7,342 nt of DNA from SAR324 cluster bacterium (GTDB lineage Bacteria > Bdellovibrionota > UBA2361 > JAAZON01): NCBI GenBank assembly GCA_012797725.1, contig JAAZON010000301.1:1-7342 (forward strand), in the 5' to 3' direction. Under the pieces are notes generated by a model that searched no databases, was not told the origin of the DNA, and worked only from the letters and a program-made list of their open reading frames with translations. The position numbers and the translations under genes were made by a program. Below, in pieces: positions 1 to 4,837 of the stretch. How positions within the stretch are numbered: position 1 is the first letter of the stretch; each line of letters opens with the position of its first letter.

Positions 1-55
1 AATCGCCATTGATGATTGCCCTATCGTTTCCCTTTATTTCATCTACATTATTCAT
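1..55 (-). CDS. N-terminal fragment of an unidentified gene downstream of speD
   Basis: An ATG at 53-55 on the minus strand opens a frame that stays open to the window edge for 18 codons and one extra base. The peptide begins MNNVDEIKGNDRAIINGD. A good Shine-Dalgarno (AGGAGAG) lies 5 bases upstream, and the frame starts 29 bp after the speD stop, so the two genes are probably co-transcribed. The 18 residues are hydrophilic and match no family I recognise. Spermidine synthase (speE) or another polyamine gene would be an expected neighbour of speD, but the visible residues do not show this. The gene call itself is fairly secure from the ribosome binding site and spacing; the product is unknown. 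Confidence 0.65.
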   Translation of the reverse strand, partial: MNNVDEIKGNDRAIINGD

Positions 56-60
56 CAGCT

Positions 61-67
61 CTCTCCT
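61..67 (-). promoter_or_regulatory. Ribosome binding site of the left-edge gene
   Basis: The minus strand reads AGGAGAG, then 5 bases, then ATG at 55. This site is the main evidence that the fragment at 1-55 is a real gene start. Confidence 0.65.
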
Positions 68-84
68 AACATACTCCCTTGCAG

Positions 85-495
85 TCAACTAGACTGCGCA
101 TCTAAGGCACTAGTTGCATCTGGTTTGTGACGCAATTCTACGCCCAAATTAAGAACACCACGCTTCATCTCCGAAACTGAGACGTTCTTTGCTTTCAAAC
201 TCTCTCTTATAAATGAGAGCCCCACGCTACTATTGATAACATCGCCGCAGGTGAAAATATCAAGGGCGCAATAACCATATTCAGGCCAGGTATGAATTGA
301 AAAATGAGACTCTGCTATTACAACCACACCACTTACTCCATGAGGATTAAACTTATGGAATACAGGGCGTATGACAGTAGCGCCTGACTGCTCAACCGCA
401 CGAAGCATTATTTCTTCTATAAAATCATGATCATTTATGAGATCCCTGTCACAGTCGTATAATTCAGCTATAATATGTCGTCCTAATGCTTCCAT
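85..495 (-). CDS. speD: S-adenosylmethionine decarboxylase proenzyme (prokaryotic class 1, SpeD/SpeH type)
   Basis: The enzyme decarboxylates S-adenosylmethionine to give the aminopropyl donor for spermidine synthesis in the cytoplasm. The proenzyme cuts itself and turns the new N-terminal serine into a pyruvoyl cofactor. With the start used here the protein has 136 residues and opens MEALGRHIIAELYDCD, the usual N-terminus of the short bacterial/archaeal class. The self-cleavage motif AESHFSIHTWPEYGY spans about 61-75. Cleavage is predicted between Glu62 and Ser63, with His68 and Cys83 (in FTCG) as the processing and catalytic residues; this matches the Thermotoga maritima numbering. An upstream in-frame ATG at 534 would add 13 residues, but it has no Shine-Dalgarno. 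The ATG at 495 has GGAGGTG 4 bases before it. The tail after about residue 124 is poorly conserved. A downstream gene follows 29 bp later. The identification is very secure. Confidence 0.96.
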   Translation of the reverse strand: MEALGRHIIAELYDCDRDLINDHDFIEEIMLRAVEQSGATVIRPVFHKFNPHGVSGVVVIAESHFSIHTWPEYGYCALDIFTCGDVINSSVGLSFIRESLKAKNVSVSEMKRGVLNLGVELRHKPDATSALDAQSS

Positions 496-499
496 GGGA

Positions 500-506
500 C
501 ACCTCC
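500..506 (-). promoter_or_regulatory. Ribosome binding site that fixes the speD start
   Basis: The minus strand reads GGAGGTG followed by TCCC and ATG at 495. This near-perfect Shine-Dalgarno favours the start at 495 over the in-frame ATG at 534, which has none. The resulting N-terminus also fits the family. Confidence 0.85.
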
Positions 507-580
507 ACTTACCATTACCAATTACATGAAACATAACACGAGCGCATACGCACCCTTTTCAGGTCTTGCTTCGCTTTACC

Positions 581-607
581 AGAAAAACTAATCGAAGTTG
601 TTCGATT
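581..607 (-). terminator. Hairpin plus T-run in the speD upstream region (possible attenuator or weak intrinsic terminator)
   Basis: On the minus strand a perfect 7-bp stem AATCGAA/TTCGATT closes a CAAC tetraloop and is followed by AGTTTTTCT. This has the layout of an intrinsic terminator, and it ends about 86 bases before the speD start. The stem has only two GC pairs, so termination would be weak. It could end transcription from the receiver genes, or act as an attenuator in a speD leader. A CGAAGT segment at 641-646 could pair with ACTTCG in the 3' half of the stem (593-598), which would give a competing structure. The hairpin is seen directly; its function is inferred. Confidence 0.4.
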
Positions 608-673
608 TTAATTGGGATTGCGATTTGAGACCATTATGTGACTTCGCTTGCAATAGCAGAGCCGCATAACCTC

Positions 674-692
674 TGATTGAGATCTCTAATCA
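674..692. repeat. Imperfect 19-bp dyad centred on GAGATCTC
   Basis: The plus strand reads TGATT-GAGATCTC-T-AATCA, an inverted repeat with one unpaired base. It overlaps the stop codon of the short frame at 690-728. It could be an operator or an RNA hairpin; on the minus strand it is preceded by TTTTT rather than followed by it, so it is not a terminator in the speD direction. Confidence 0.35.
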
Positions 693-728
693 AAAATACT
701 TATCTGAGTGACTGATTGACTCGTGCAT
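690..728 (-). CDS. Possible 12-residue leader peptide upstream of speD
   Basis: An ATG at 728 opens a 12-codon frame, MHESISHSDKYF, ending in TGA. It is preceded by a perfect GGAGG (738-742) with 9 bases of spacing. It lies about 195 bp upstream of speD on the same strand and ahead of the T-run hairpin at 581-607, an arrangement seen in leader-peptide attenuation. The peptide has no run of arginine, methionine or other obvious sensor codons (two His, three Ser). A short frame behind an SD-like box can arise by chance, and no promoter was found upstream, so this is tentative. Confidence 0.25.
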   Translation of the reverse strand: MHESISHSDKYF

Positions 729-945
729 GTTTCCCAGCCTCCAAAAAGTGATAGCTGCCTTTTCAGGCAAGCACTAAAATTCTACCACCCTAGTACGTAT
801 GCAACGTATCAGCGTAGCGGGATGTCATTCCCCACTGAACGATGACGCAAAGAATGTAGCAAAATTAAAAAGGCTTTGCAATGTTTGTAATAGTGTCGAG
901 GCTAAATAGGGGTTTAAAGCATTCGTCAGGGGAGCGGTGTGAGTG

Positions 946-989
946 AAGTATTGAACATCAAATAAGGAGAAAATGGCCATTTAATACTT
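946..989. repeat. Nested inverted repeats downstream of the degenerate receiver gene
   Basis: AAGTATT (946-952) pairs with AATACTT (983-989), and inside them lies a perfect 12-bp palindrome AAATGGCCATTT (971-982). The element begins about 22 bp past the stop codon of the minus-strand gene ending at 1012. It could fold in the 3' end of that transcript, but there is no T-run directly after it and the stem is AT-rich, so it is not called a terminator. Confidence 0.3.
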
Positions 990-1011
990 TTAATAGGAGT
1001 TCTTCTGATTT

Positions 1012-1746
1012 TTAGACCTTGGCGTCGGACTTCTTCCGAGCGGATAGTTCGGCGTAAATTCGTTTCTCCATTTGTTGACGAACCCGTGAACTTGCCCCGC
1101 CGTATACTTTCGTCTGAAAAGCCTTCTTTGGAGGAGGGAGGTCTTTCATTTTCTCCTCAATGATCTCGAAATATGCCTCATGATGTTCGCTGCTAATCAT
1201 GGCTATTCGATCTCCCAGATCTCGCAGGGCTTTTATACTAGTGCCAGGTTCGCATCCACATGCTTTTAAGAATGACACGAGATCAAGTTGGGTAATGACG
1301 TCATCAATAATCATACCAATTGCAGCCCGTTCTCTTGCGTCGCTTCTTTCTTTTCTAACACGCGCAGCTAGCTTCGTAATTTCCACCAGTTGTTCAACAG
1401 AATATGGTTCACAGAGTATCCCGTCGGCACCAGCCATCATTGCAGAAGCTAATTCGCTTTGACTGTCTGTTTGAGACTTAAGAACCAACACGTATGCGGA
1501 ATCTTGACCCTGTTTGGTCTTTTTGGCCTCAACGACAAATTCTGCGAATTCCTGTTGTGGAATTCTTCCCGTGACAAACACCACATCTACTATTTGGTCT
1601 CCTTCAAGAATGTGCAATGCTTCGTCACATGAAGATGCATTCAAAGTGGATCCAAAATCCTGCACCGACTGAGTCGCTTGTTTAAGACGCATTCGTGTAT
1701 CCATAATTGGATCAACTATGACGCCATGGTATTTTCTGTAAGCCAT
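1012..1746 (-). CDS. Degenerate (pseudo-) receiver-domain protein with an unrecognised C-terminal region
   Basis: The protein has 244 residues. Residues 6 to about 130 follow the CheY receiver layout: a first strand HGVIVDP with Asp12, a third strand DVVFVTGRIP (54-63), a fourth strand YVLVLK (85-90), and a final GILCEPYS segment (109-116). The phosphorylation residues are lost: the acceptor Asp is Thr59, the conserved Thr/Ser position is Lys90, and the conserved Lys is Glu113. It therefore probably cannot be phosphorylated in the usual way and may act by protein contact. Residues 130-244 look helical and charged, with a KDLPPPKKA segment near 201-209 and a very basic end; I recognise no output domain or DNA-binding helix-turn-helix. 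It lies 102 bp downstream of a canonical receiver gene on the same strand, suggesting an operon. The SD-like AAGGAA almost touches the ATG, so initiation may be weak, but the first strand needs this start. Confidence 0.85.
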   Translation of the reverse strand: MAYRKYHGVIVDPIMDTRMRLKQATQSVQDFGSTLNASSCDEALHILEGDQIVDVVFVTGRIPQQEFAEFVVEAKKTKQGQDSAYVLVLKSQTDSQSELASAMMAGADGILCEPYSVEQLVEITKLAARVRKERSDARERAAIGMIIDDVITQLDLVSFLKACGCEPGTSIKALRDLGDRIAMISSEHHEAYFEIIEEKMKDLPPPKKAFQTKVYGGASSRVRQQMEKRIYAELSARKKSDAKV

Positions 1747-1848
1747 TTCCTTTCCAGTTCTGTTTATCCAAGGATCTTAATCGTCAATAACTCCAGTTAA
1801 CTTGCGTGATATTTCGCTAATTTCCTCAACGAATCAAAATACATTGTT

Positions 1849-2256
1849 TTATGCCTGAATTACTTCTTTCCCTTCCGTAGCACGGGCTTTCCTGAGCTTC
1901 TCAATATGGGTTCTTAGGTTATTTGCATCGACTGGCTTGGCTAGGAAAAAAGTGTTTGAGGGTGAAATCTCAAGAATTCCACCGAGTTCTTCAGATGAAA
2001 AAACTCCCGAAATTACTAAAACGGGGAGATCCTTAAACTTTTCATGATACCGGATAAGATACACCAATTCACGTCCATCCATATCGGGCATAAGCATGTC
2101 TGTTAACACATAGGCGATGTCGTCATTCTCGCACAAAGCCTCCCAGCCTTGTTTGCCATTTGCACATTGAAGAGCCACAAGGCCTAAATCCTCCACTATG
2201 CGGGCAATGATCTTGCTATTAATCTTATCGTCATCAATAATAAGAATTTTTTCCAC
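1849..2256 (-). CDS. Stand-alone receiver (CheY-like) response regulator
   Basis: This 135-residue protein is a single receiver domain with no output domain. It would accept phosphate from a histidine kinase or Hpt protein and signal by contact with a partner. All key residues are present: the acidic group Asp8-Asp9-Asp10 after the first strand KILII, phospho-acceptor Asp53 in VLTDMLMPDMDG, Ser83-Gly84 after VLVI, and Lys107-Pro108 in FFLAKP. The last 25 residues are a short charged tail. The start codon is GTG at 2254-2256, with GGAG 10 bases upstream; an ATG nearby is out of frame. The next gene in the same direction is the degenerate receiver, and the divergent neighbour is an Hpt protein, a likely phosphorelay partner. 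No kinase is visible in the window. The family is certain; the pathway is unknown. Confidence 0.94.
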   Translation of the reverse strand: MEKILIIDDDKINSKIIARIVEDLGLVALQCANGKQGWEALCENDDIAYVLTDMLMPDMDGRELVYLIRYHEKFKDLPVLVISGVFSSEELGGILEISPSNTFFLAKPVDANNLRTHIEKLRKARATEGKEVIQA

Positions 2257-2280
2257 GTGAATTATTCTCCATTTTCATCT

Positions 2281-2306
2281 CTGATATCAGGCTAACCTAG
2301 GGCCTG
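2281..2306. repeat. Palindrome CTGATATCAG overlapping a CAGGC/GCCTG inverted repeat
   Basis: A perfect 10-bp palindrome (2281-2290) shares bases with an inverted repeat CAGGC (2288-2292) and GCCTG (2302-2306). Both lie in the probable leader of the minus-strand receiver gene, 25-50 bases before its GTG. They may be an operator or an mRNA fold; chance is possible at this length. Confidence 0.3.
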
Positions 2307-2310
2307 TTTG
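2301..2310 (+). repeat. Direct repeat GGCCTGTTTG, copy 1 (receiver side)
   Basis: An exact copy of the 10-mer at 2570-2579. This copy is about 45 bp upstream of the receiver start. A shared 10-mer within 380 bp is not expected often by chance, so a common regulator binding site is possible. Confidence 0.35.
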
Positions 2311-2345
2311 TTTTGTTCCTTTCTGACCGAGAGAAAGGGGTGAAA

Positions 2346-2368
2346 TTCTGCTAATTTATGATGCAGAA
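2346..2368. repeat. 23-bp dyad TTCTGC-N11-GCAGAA upstream of the receiver gene
   Basis: Perfect 6-bp arms TTCTGC (2346-2351) and GCAGAA (2363-2368) flank an 11-bp AT-rich centre, so arm centres are about 17 bp apart, as in some dimeric repressor or activator sites. The centre holds, on the minus strand, a CATAAA box that could be the -10 of the receiver promoter. It could equally be a chance dyad. Confidence 0.35.
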
Positions 2369-2569
2369 AAATCAAAGCAGGAATCTGGAAAAAGGCCGCT
2401 TCCTAGCTTTTTGGACATAGGAGCTAGATAATCAACCACCGTTCTGGAAATAAGCGCCACTTCTCTGCTAGTTTCTAAGCATTTACGTGAGATTAGCGAA
2501 GTTACCTGAACCTCATGGTGAACAGAGGGAAACCCCAGCTCTCAGAACACAAGGCTTCCTTTGCAGGAT

Positions 2570-2579
2570 GGCCTGTTTG
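2570..2579 (+). repeat. Direct repeat GGCCTGTTTG, copy 2 (Hpt promoter)
   Basis: An exact copy of the 10-mer at 2301-2310. It covers the expected -35 position of the Hpt promoter, whose own -35 is poor, and merges into TGTT-tgg-AACA (2574-2584), a small dyad. This suggests activator binding, but only by inference. Confidence 0.35.
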
Positions 2580-2592
2580 GAACAAATCTCTT

Positions 2593-2598
2593 TATAAT
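2593..2598 (+). promoter_or_regulatory. Consensus -10 box of the Hpt / glycosyltransferase promoter
   Basis: A perfect TATAAT lies 42 bp before the Hpt start at 2641. Transcription would begin near 2605, giving a leader of about 36 bases that includes the SD. At 16-18 bp upstream the -35 is poor (around GGCCTG). TTGCAG at 2561-2566 is a better match but 26 bp away, which is too far. An activator-dependent promoter would explain this. Confidence 0.5.
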
Positions 2599-2625
2599 TG
2601 TCGTTGTTAGCTATGGATGAAATTT

Positions 2626-2632
2626 AAGGGAG
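2626..2632 (+). promoter_or_regulatory. Ribosome binding site that fixes the Hpt start
   Basis: AAGGGAG followed by 8 bases and ATG at 2641. The in-frame ATG at 2617 lies upstream of this site, has no SD of its own, and would leave a leader of only about a dozen bases after the TATAAT promoter. The downstream start is therefore preferred. Confidence 0.75.
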
Positions 2633-2640
2633 TGTTTCTT

Positions 2641-3024
2641 ATGAGTGAAGTGCTCATCTTTGATAAGGATGGAGCCGTTGAGAGAGTTGATGGCGATTGC
2701 GAGCTTTTAAAGGAGCTAGGTGAGATTTTTCTAGAAGATTTTACCATGCAGCTAAAAGAAATTCAGACTGCTATATCAAAAAGTGATTATTACGGATTAA
2801 ATCGCAAAGCCCATTCAATTAAAAGTGCGCTTGGAAATCTTGGGGCAATGAAAGCTCACGCGACAGCTTTGGAGATGGAGCTTGAGGGAAGAAATGAGAA
2901 CTTTCAAAGAGCACCAGCCCTTCTGGAGGAACTTCAGCATGATGTCGAGGAATATTTTAGAGAACTCAAAATATTCCTGAAAGAAAAGGGACTTGAACTA
3001 GATATCAGCTTAGTTACCAATTAA
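2641..3024 (+). CDS. Histidine phosphotransfer (Hpt) domain protein
   Basis: With the start chosen here the protein has 128 residues and is almost entirely one Hpt helical bundle. Hpt proteins carry phosphate between receiver domains in multi-step phosphorelays in the cytoplasm. The signature RKAHSIKSALGNLGA spans about 56-70, with phospho-acceptor His58, the conserved Lys61 and the Gly-Asn-Leu-Gly turn. The N-terminal GDCELLKELGEIFLEDF matches the usual first helices. It has no kinase or receiver domain attached. It stands divergently to a canonical receiver gene, and the two are plausible partners. The ArnT-like gene follows 44 bp later with no terminator visible, so read-through into the glycosylation genes is possible. 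The longer start at 2617 (135 residues) is less likely. The family is secure; the partner is inferred. Confidence 0.92.
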   Translation: MSEVLIFDKDGAVERVDGDCELLKELGEIFLEDFTMQLKEIQTAISKSDYYGLNRKAHSIKSALGNLGAMKAHATALEMELEGRNENFQRAPALLEELQHDVEEYFRELKIFLKEKGLELDISLVTN

Positions 3025-3068
3025 GTAGTGGTGGGTGAGAGAAAAGCTAACATTCAAATATAAATAAT

Positions 3069-4835
3069 ATGCCAATTACACAGCGTCCAATACTCTTAGT
3101 TTTCCTCATAGTACTTTGTACTCAATTGCTATGGCTAGGAGAAAGGGATATCGATTCTAGAGGTGAAGCCCGAGAAGTCCTTGTTGCGCAGTCTGTCATT
3201 GATGGAAATTGGATTTTGCCAAGAGGATATGGAGGAGTTGTGGCATCAAAGCCTCCCTTGCTACACTGGTTTGTGGCAGGCATTTCAGGTATTACTGGCT
3301 CAATAGATGGTTTTAGTGTTCGGCTGCCATCAATGTTGGCATCCCTGTTGTTTCTCATCTTCTTTTTCTTTTTTTTGGAGCAGCATATCGGAAGACGAAC
3401 TGCTTCGTTGAGCGTCCTGCTAATTTTGGCATCAGTGGAATGGTATCGTCTTGGGATTGAATGCAGAGTTGACATGTTGCATTCGACTCTAGTTGCAGGA
3501 AGTCTTTTGGCTCTTTACGCCTGGTATGAGAAATCCCTCCAAGGCCTTCCCATTTTGACTTCACTTCTTATGGCAGCGGCAACATTGACGAAAGGGCCAG
3601 TTGGGATAGTTCTTCCAATCCTTATCTTCACCGTGTTTCTTTGGTCTGAGCACATGAGGCGTAAGCAAATTATCAGCTCCTTATGGAAGATATTTATTCC
3701 GGCCGCTATTTTGTCGGGTTGGTGGTATATAGCTGCTCTATTTAATGGTGGAGAGGAATTCCTTGCAAAAGTTCAGTATGAGAATATTGCACGCTTTACA
3801 AGCACTATGGAGGACAAGCCTCATTCTCATTCGTTCTTGTATCTTTTGGTTACTTTATATTTAGGATTGCTTCCTTGGGTCTTGGTAATAACGCCTGTAA
3901 TAGTTAATCGCCACATTATACCTTGGGTGTGCTCTCTTTATCGTTCTGTTCGATCAACGCCTAAGAGCTTTCGTTGGCTTCGTCTAGATCTGAGACTGAA
4001 GCGAAAAGTGGTGCTTCTTTGGGGTCGTTTTTATGAATGGTTTAGATTGCGAGCAAGTTTTGAAAGATATGCTCTTATTTGTGTGTCTTGTATTTTTATT
4101 TTTTACTCCATTCCATCTGGGAAGAGAAGCGTATATTTATTGCCAGCATATCCTTTCATAGCCTTCTTATGTGCAGATTATATATTGTCTTTTGGTATAT
4201 TACAAAGACGGATTGCGTCTCGGAGTTTTCTTTGGCTTTGTAAATTCGTAATTGTTCTGTATGCCATGGTTTTTTTATTCGTATTAGGCAAGCTAAGCTT
4301 TTTGGAAGGATTATTGAAAAACCAAACGTTGGAAACATTGTCATTTGCTCAAGAGCAGTTTCAACTTTTGTTTTCTAGTTCTTGGCCAAGGTTGTTTTTG
4401 CTTCTATTTCCGCTCTTCCTTTCTGTTTTCTATGTTGTTCCGTTGGCGCTTTCAAAAAAGGCTAGTTTTTTAGGTGGTATGCTGGGACTTAGCTTTGCTT
4501 TTTACTTGGCATTTCATGGAGTGGTGGCTCGTCAATACTCGATAGCAGTTAGCTCAAAAGACTTTAGTGAAGAGATCGCTCCAATTGTCGAAGATCGGGG
4601 TTTGTATTCATTTGGTAATGAGTTTTACGCTATTAGTTTTTATCTTCATAAGAAAATGGGAACAGTTAATGAAGGCTTCAAAGATGGGATGTTATTTGTC
4701 GTTTATGAAAATAAAGTGAATGAATTGGAATCGAGCCTACCCAAAGGACTTCGAGTTATGCCGCTTCTTAGGTCTGCTGGAGCTATTGGAGAACCACTTC
4801 GTCACGTTTTGCTTGTTGAGGTACGAAAAGAGTAA
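3069..4835 (+). CDS. ArnT-like (GT83 / GT-C fold) polyprenyl-phosphate-sugar glycosyltransferase, integral membrane
   Basis: This 588-residue polytopic membrane protein resembles ArnT, which moves a sugar from an undecaprenyl-phosphate donor onto an acceptor such as lipid A on the outer face of the inner membrane. The N-terminal hydrophobic helix is followed by a periplasmic loop with Asp27/Asp29 and SRGEAREVLVAQ (30-41), then NWILPR and SKPPLLHW (60-67). VRLPS (84-88), ECRVDML (131-137), TKGPVGI (174-180), a run near ENIARF (238-243), and SGKRSVYLLPAYP (350-362) follow; the last is highly typical of the family. A soluble C-terminal part with LYSFGNEFYAISFYL is also as expected. A strongly basic stretch at about 281-333 looks longer than usual. 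No good SD precedes the ATG at 3069, so translation may be weak or coupled to the Hpt gene 44 bp upstream. The uppP gene follows after 2 bp. The acceptor and sugar cannot be told from sequence; aminoarabinose transfer is not shown. Confidence 0.88.
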   Translation: MPITQRPILLVFLIVLCTQLLWLGERDIDSRGEAREVLVAQSVIDGNWILPRGYGGVVASKPPLLHWFVAGISGITGSIDGFSVRLPSMLASLLFLIFFFFFLEQHIGRRTASLSVLLILASVEWYRLGIECRVDMLHSTLVAGSLLALYAWYEKSLQGLPILTSLLMAAATLTKGPVGIVLPILIFTVFLWSEHMRRKQIISSLWKIFIPAAILSGWWYIAALFNGGEEFLAKVQYENIARFTSTMEDKPHSHSFLYLLVTLYLGLLPWVLVITPVIVNRHIIPWVCSLYRSVRSTPKSFRWLRLDLRLKRKVVLLWGRFYEWFRLRASFERYALICVSCIFIFYSIPSGKRSVYLLPAYPFIAFLCADYILSFGILQRRIASRSFLWLCKFVIVLYAMVFLFVLGKLSFLEGLLKNQTLETLSFAQEQFQLLFSSSWPRLFLLLFPLFLSVFYVVPLALSKKASFLGGMLGLSFAFYLAFHGVVARQYSIAVSSKDFSEEIAPIVEDRGLYSFGNEFYAISFYLHKKMGTVNEGFKDGMLFVVYENKVNELESSLPKGLRVMPLLRSAGAIGEPLRHVLLVEVRKE

Positions 4836-4837
4836 GA

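Larger units (their letters stand above)
496..1011. other. Gene-poor stretch between the degenerate receiver gene and speD (long speD leader or upstream region)
   Basis: About 515 bp without a convincing protein-coding gene lie between two minus-strand genes. From the receiver side, the minus strand holds a nested inverted repeat (946-989), a small hairpin TGCCT-tttc-AGGCA (756-769), a 12-codon frame behind a perfect GGAGG (690-728), an imperfect dyad around GAGATCTC (674-692), and a 7-bp hairpin followed by a T-run (581-607). A 9-bp-period direct repeat of ACGTAT lies at 795-809. I found no promoter with both good -35 and -10 boxes on the minus strand, and no tRNA or recognisable riboswitch. 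The density of small dyads suggests regulation of speD or an unannotated small RNA, but none of it is decisive. Confidence 0.5.
2257..2640. other. Divergent intergenic region between the receiver and Hpt genes
   Basis: About 380 bp separate the minus-strand receiver start from the Hpt start. The stretch holds no convincing gene. It contains a TATAAT box serving the Hpt side, a 10-bp direct repeat GGCCTGTTTG (2301-2310 and 2570-2579), a 23-bp dyad (2346-2368), a perfect palindrome CTGATATCAG (2281-2290), a CAGGC/GCCTG inverted repeat (2288-2306), and overlapping short inverted repeats TCCTA/TAGGA and TAGCT/AGCTA at 2401-2426. A CATAAA box on the minus strand lies inside the 2346-2368 dyad and could serve the receiver gene, but its -35 is poor. 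Control of both directions from here is likely on position alone. Confidence 0.6.

Noticed and set aside
756..769. TGCCT-tttc-AGGCA hairpin as a terminator
   Set aside because: Only 5 bp of stem and no adjacent T-run on either strand; the nearest T-run on the minus strand is 9 bases further on and part of the region before GGAGG.
973..984. AAGGAG followed by ATG GCC ATT TAA on the plus strand
   Set aside because: It is a three-codon frame inside a perfect palindrome (AAATGGCCATTT); the SD-like box is too close to the ATG and no gene follows.
496..1011. SAM riboswitch or tRNA in the speD upstream region
   Set aside because: I could not find the conserved core of a SAM riboswitch or a T-loop and acceptor-stem pattern; only short AT-rich stems are visible.
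1199..1462. 87-codon open frame on the plus strand inside the degenerate receiver gene
   Set aside because: It is antisense to a gene with clear receiver-domain character, its peptide is low-complexity Ser/Ala/Arg, and it has no good SD.
2579..2598. Sigma-54 promoter (GG-N10-GC type) before the Hpt gene
   Set aside because: The GG at 2579-2580 is not followed by GC at the required distance; TATAAT gives a better sigma-70 reading.
3354..3378. Possible frameshift or programmed slippage at the T-rich run in the ArnT-like gene
   Set aside because: The frame is intact on both sides with conserved motifs before and after, and the Phe/Leu-rich stretch fits a membrane helix.
3122..3564. Two overlapping minus-strand open frames within the ArnT-like gene
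   Set aside because: They are antisense to strongly conserved GT83 motifs. The lysine run in them is simply the complement of the T-rich poly-Phe stretch.
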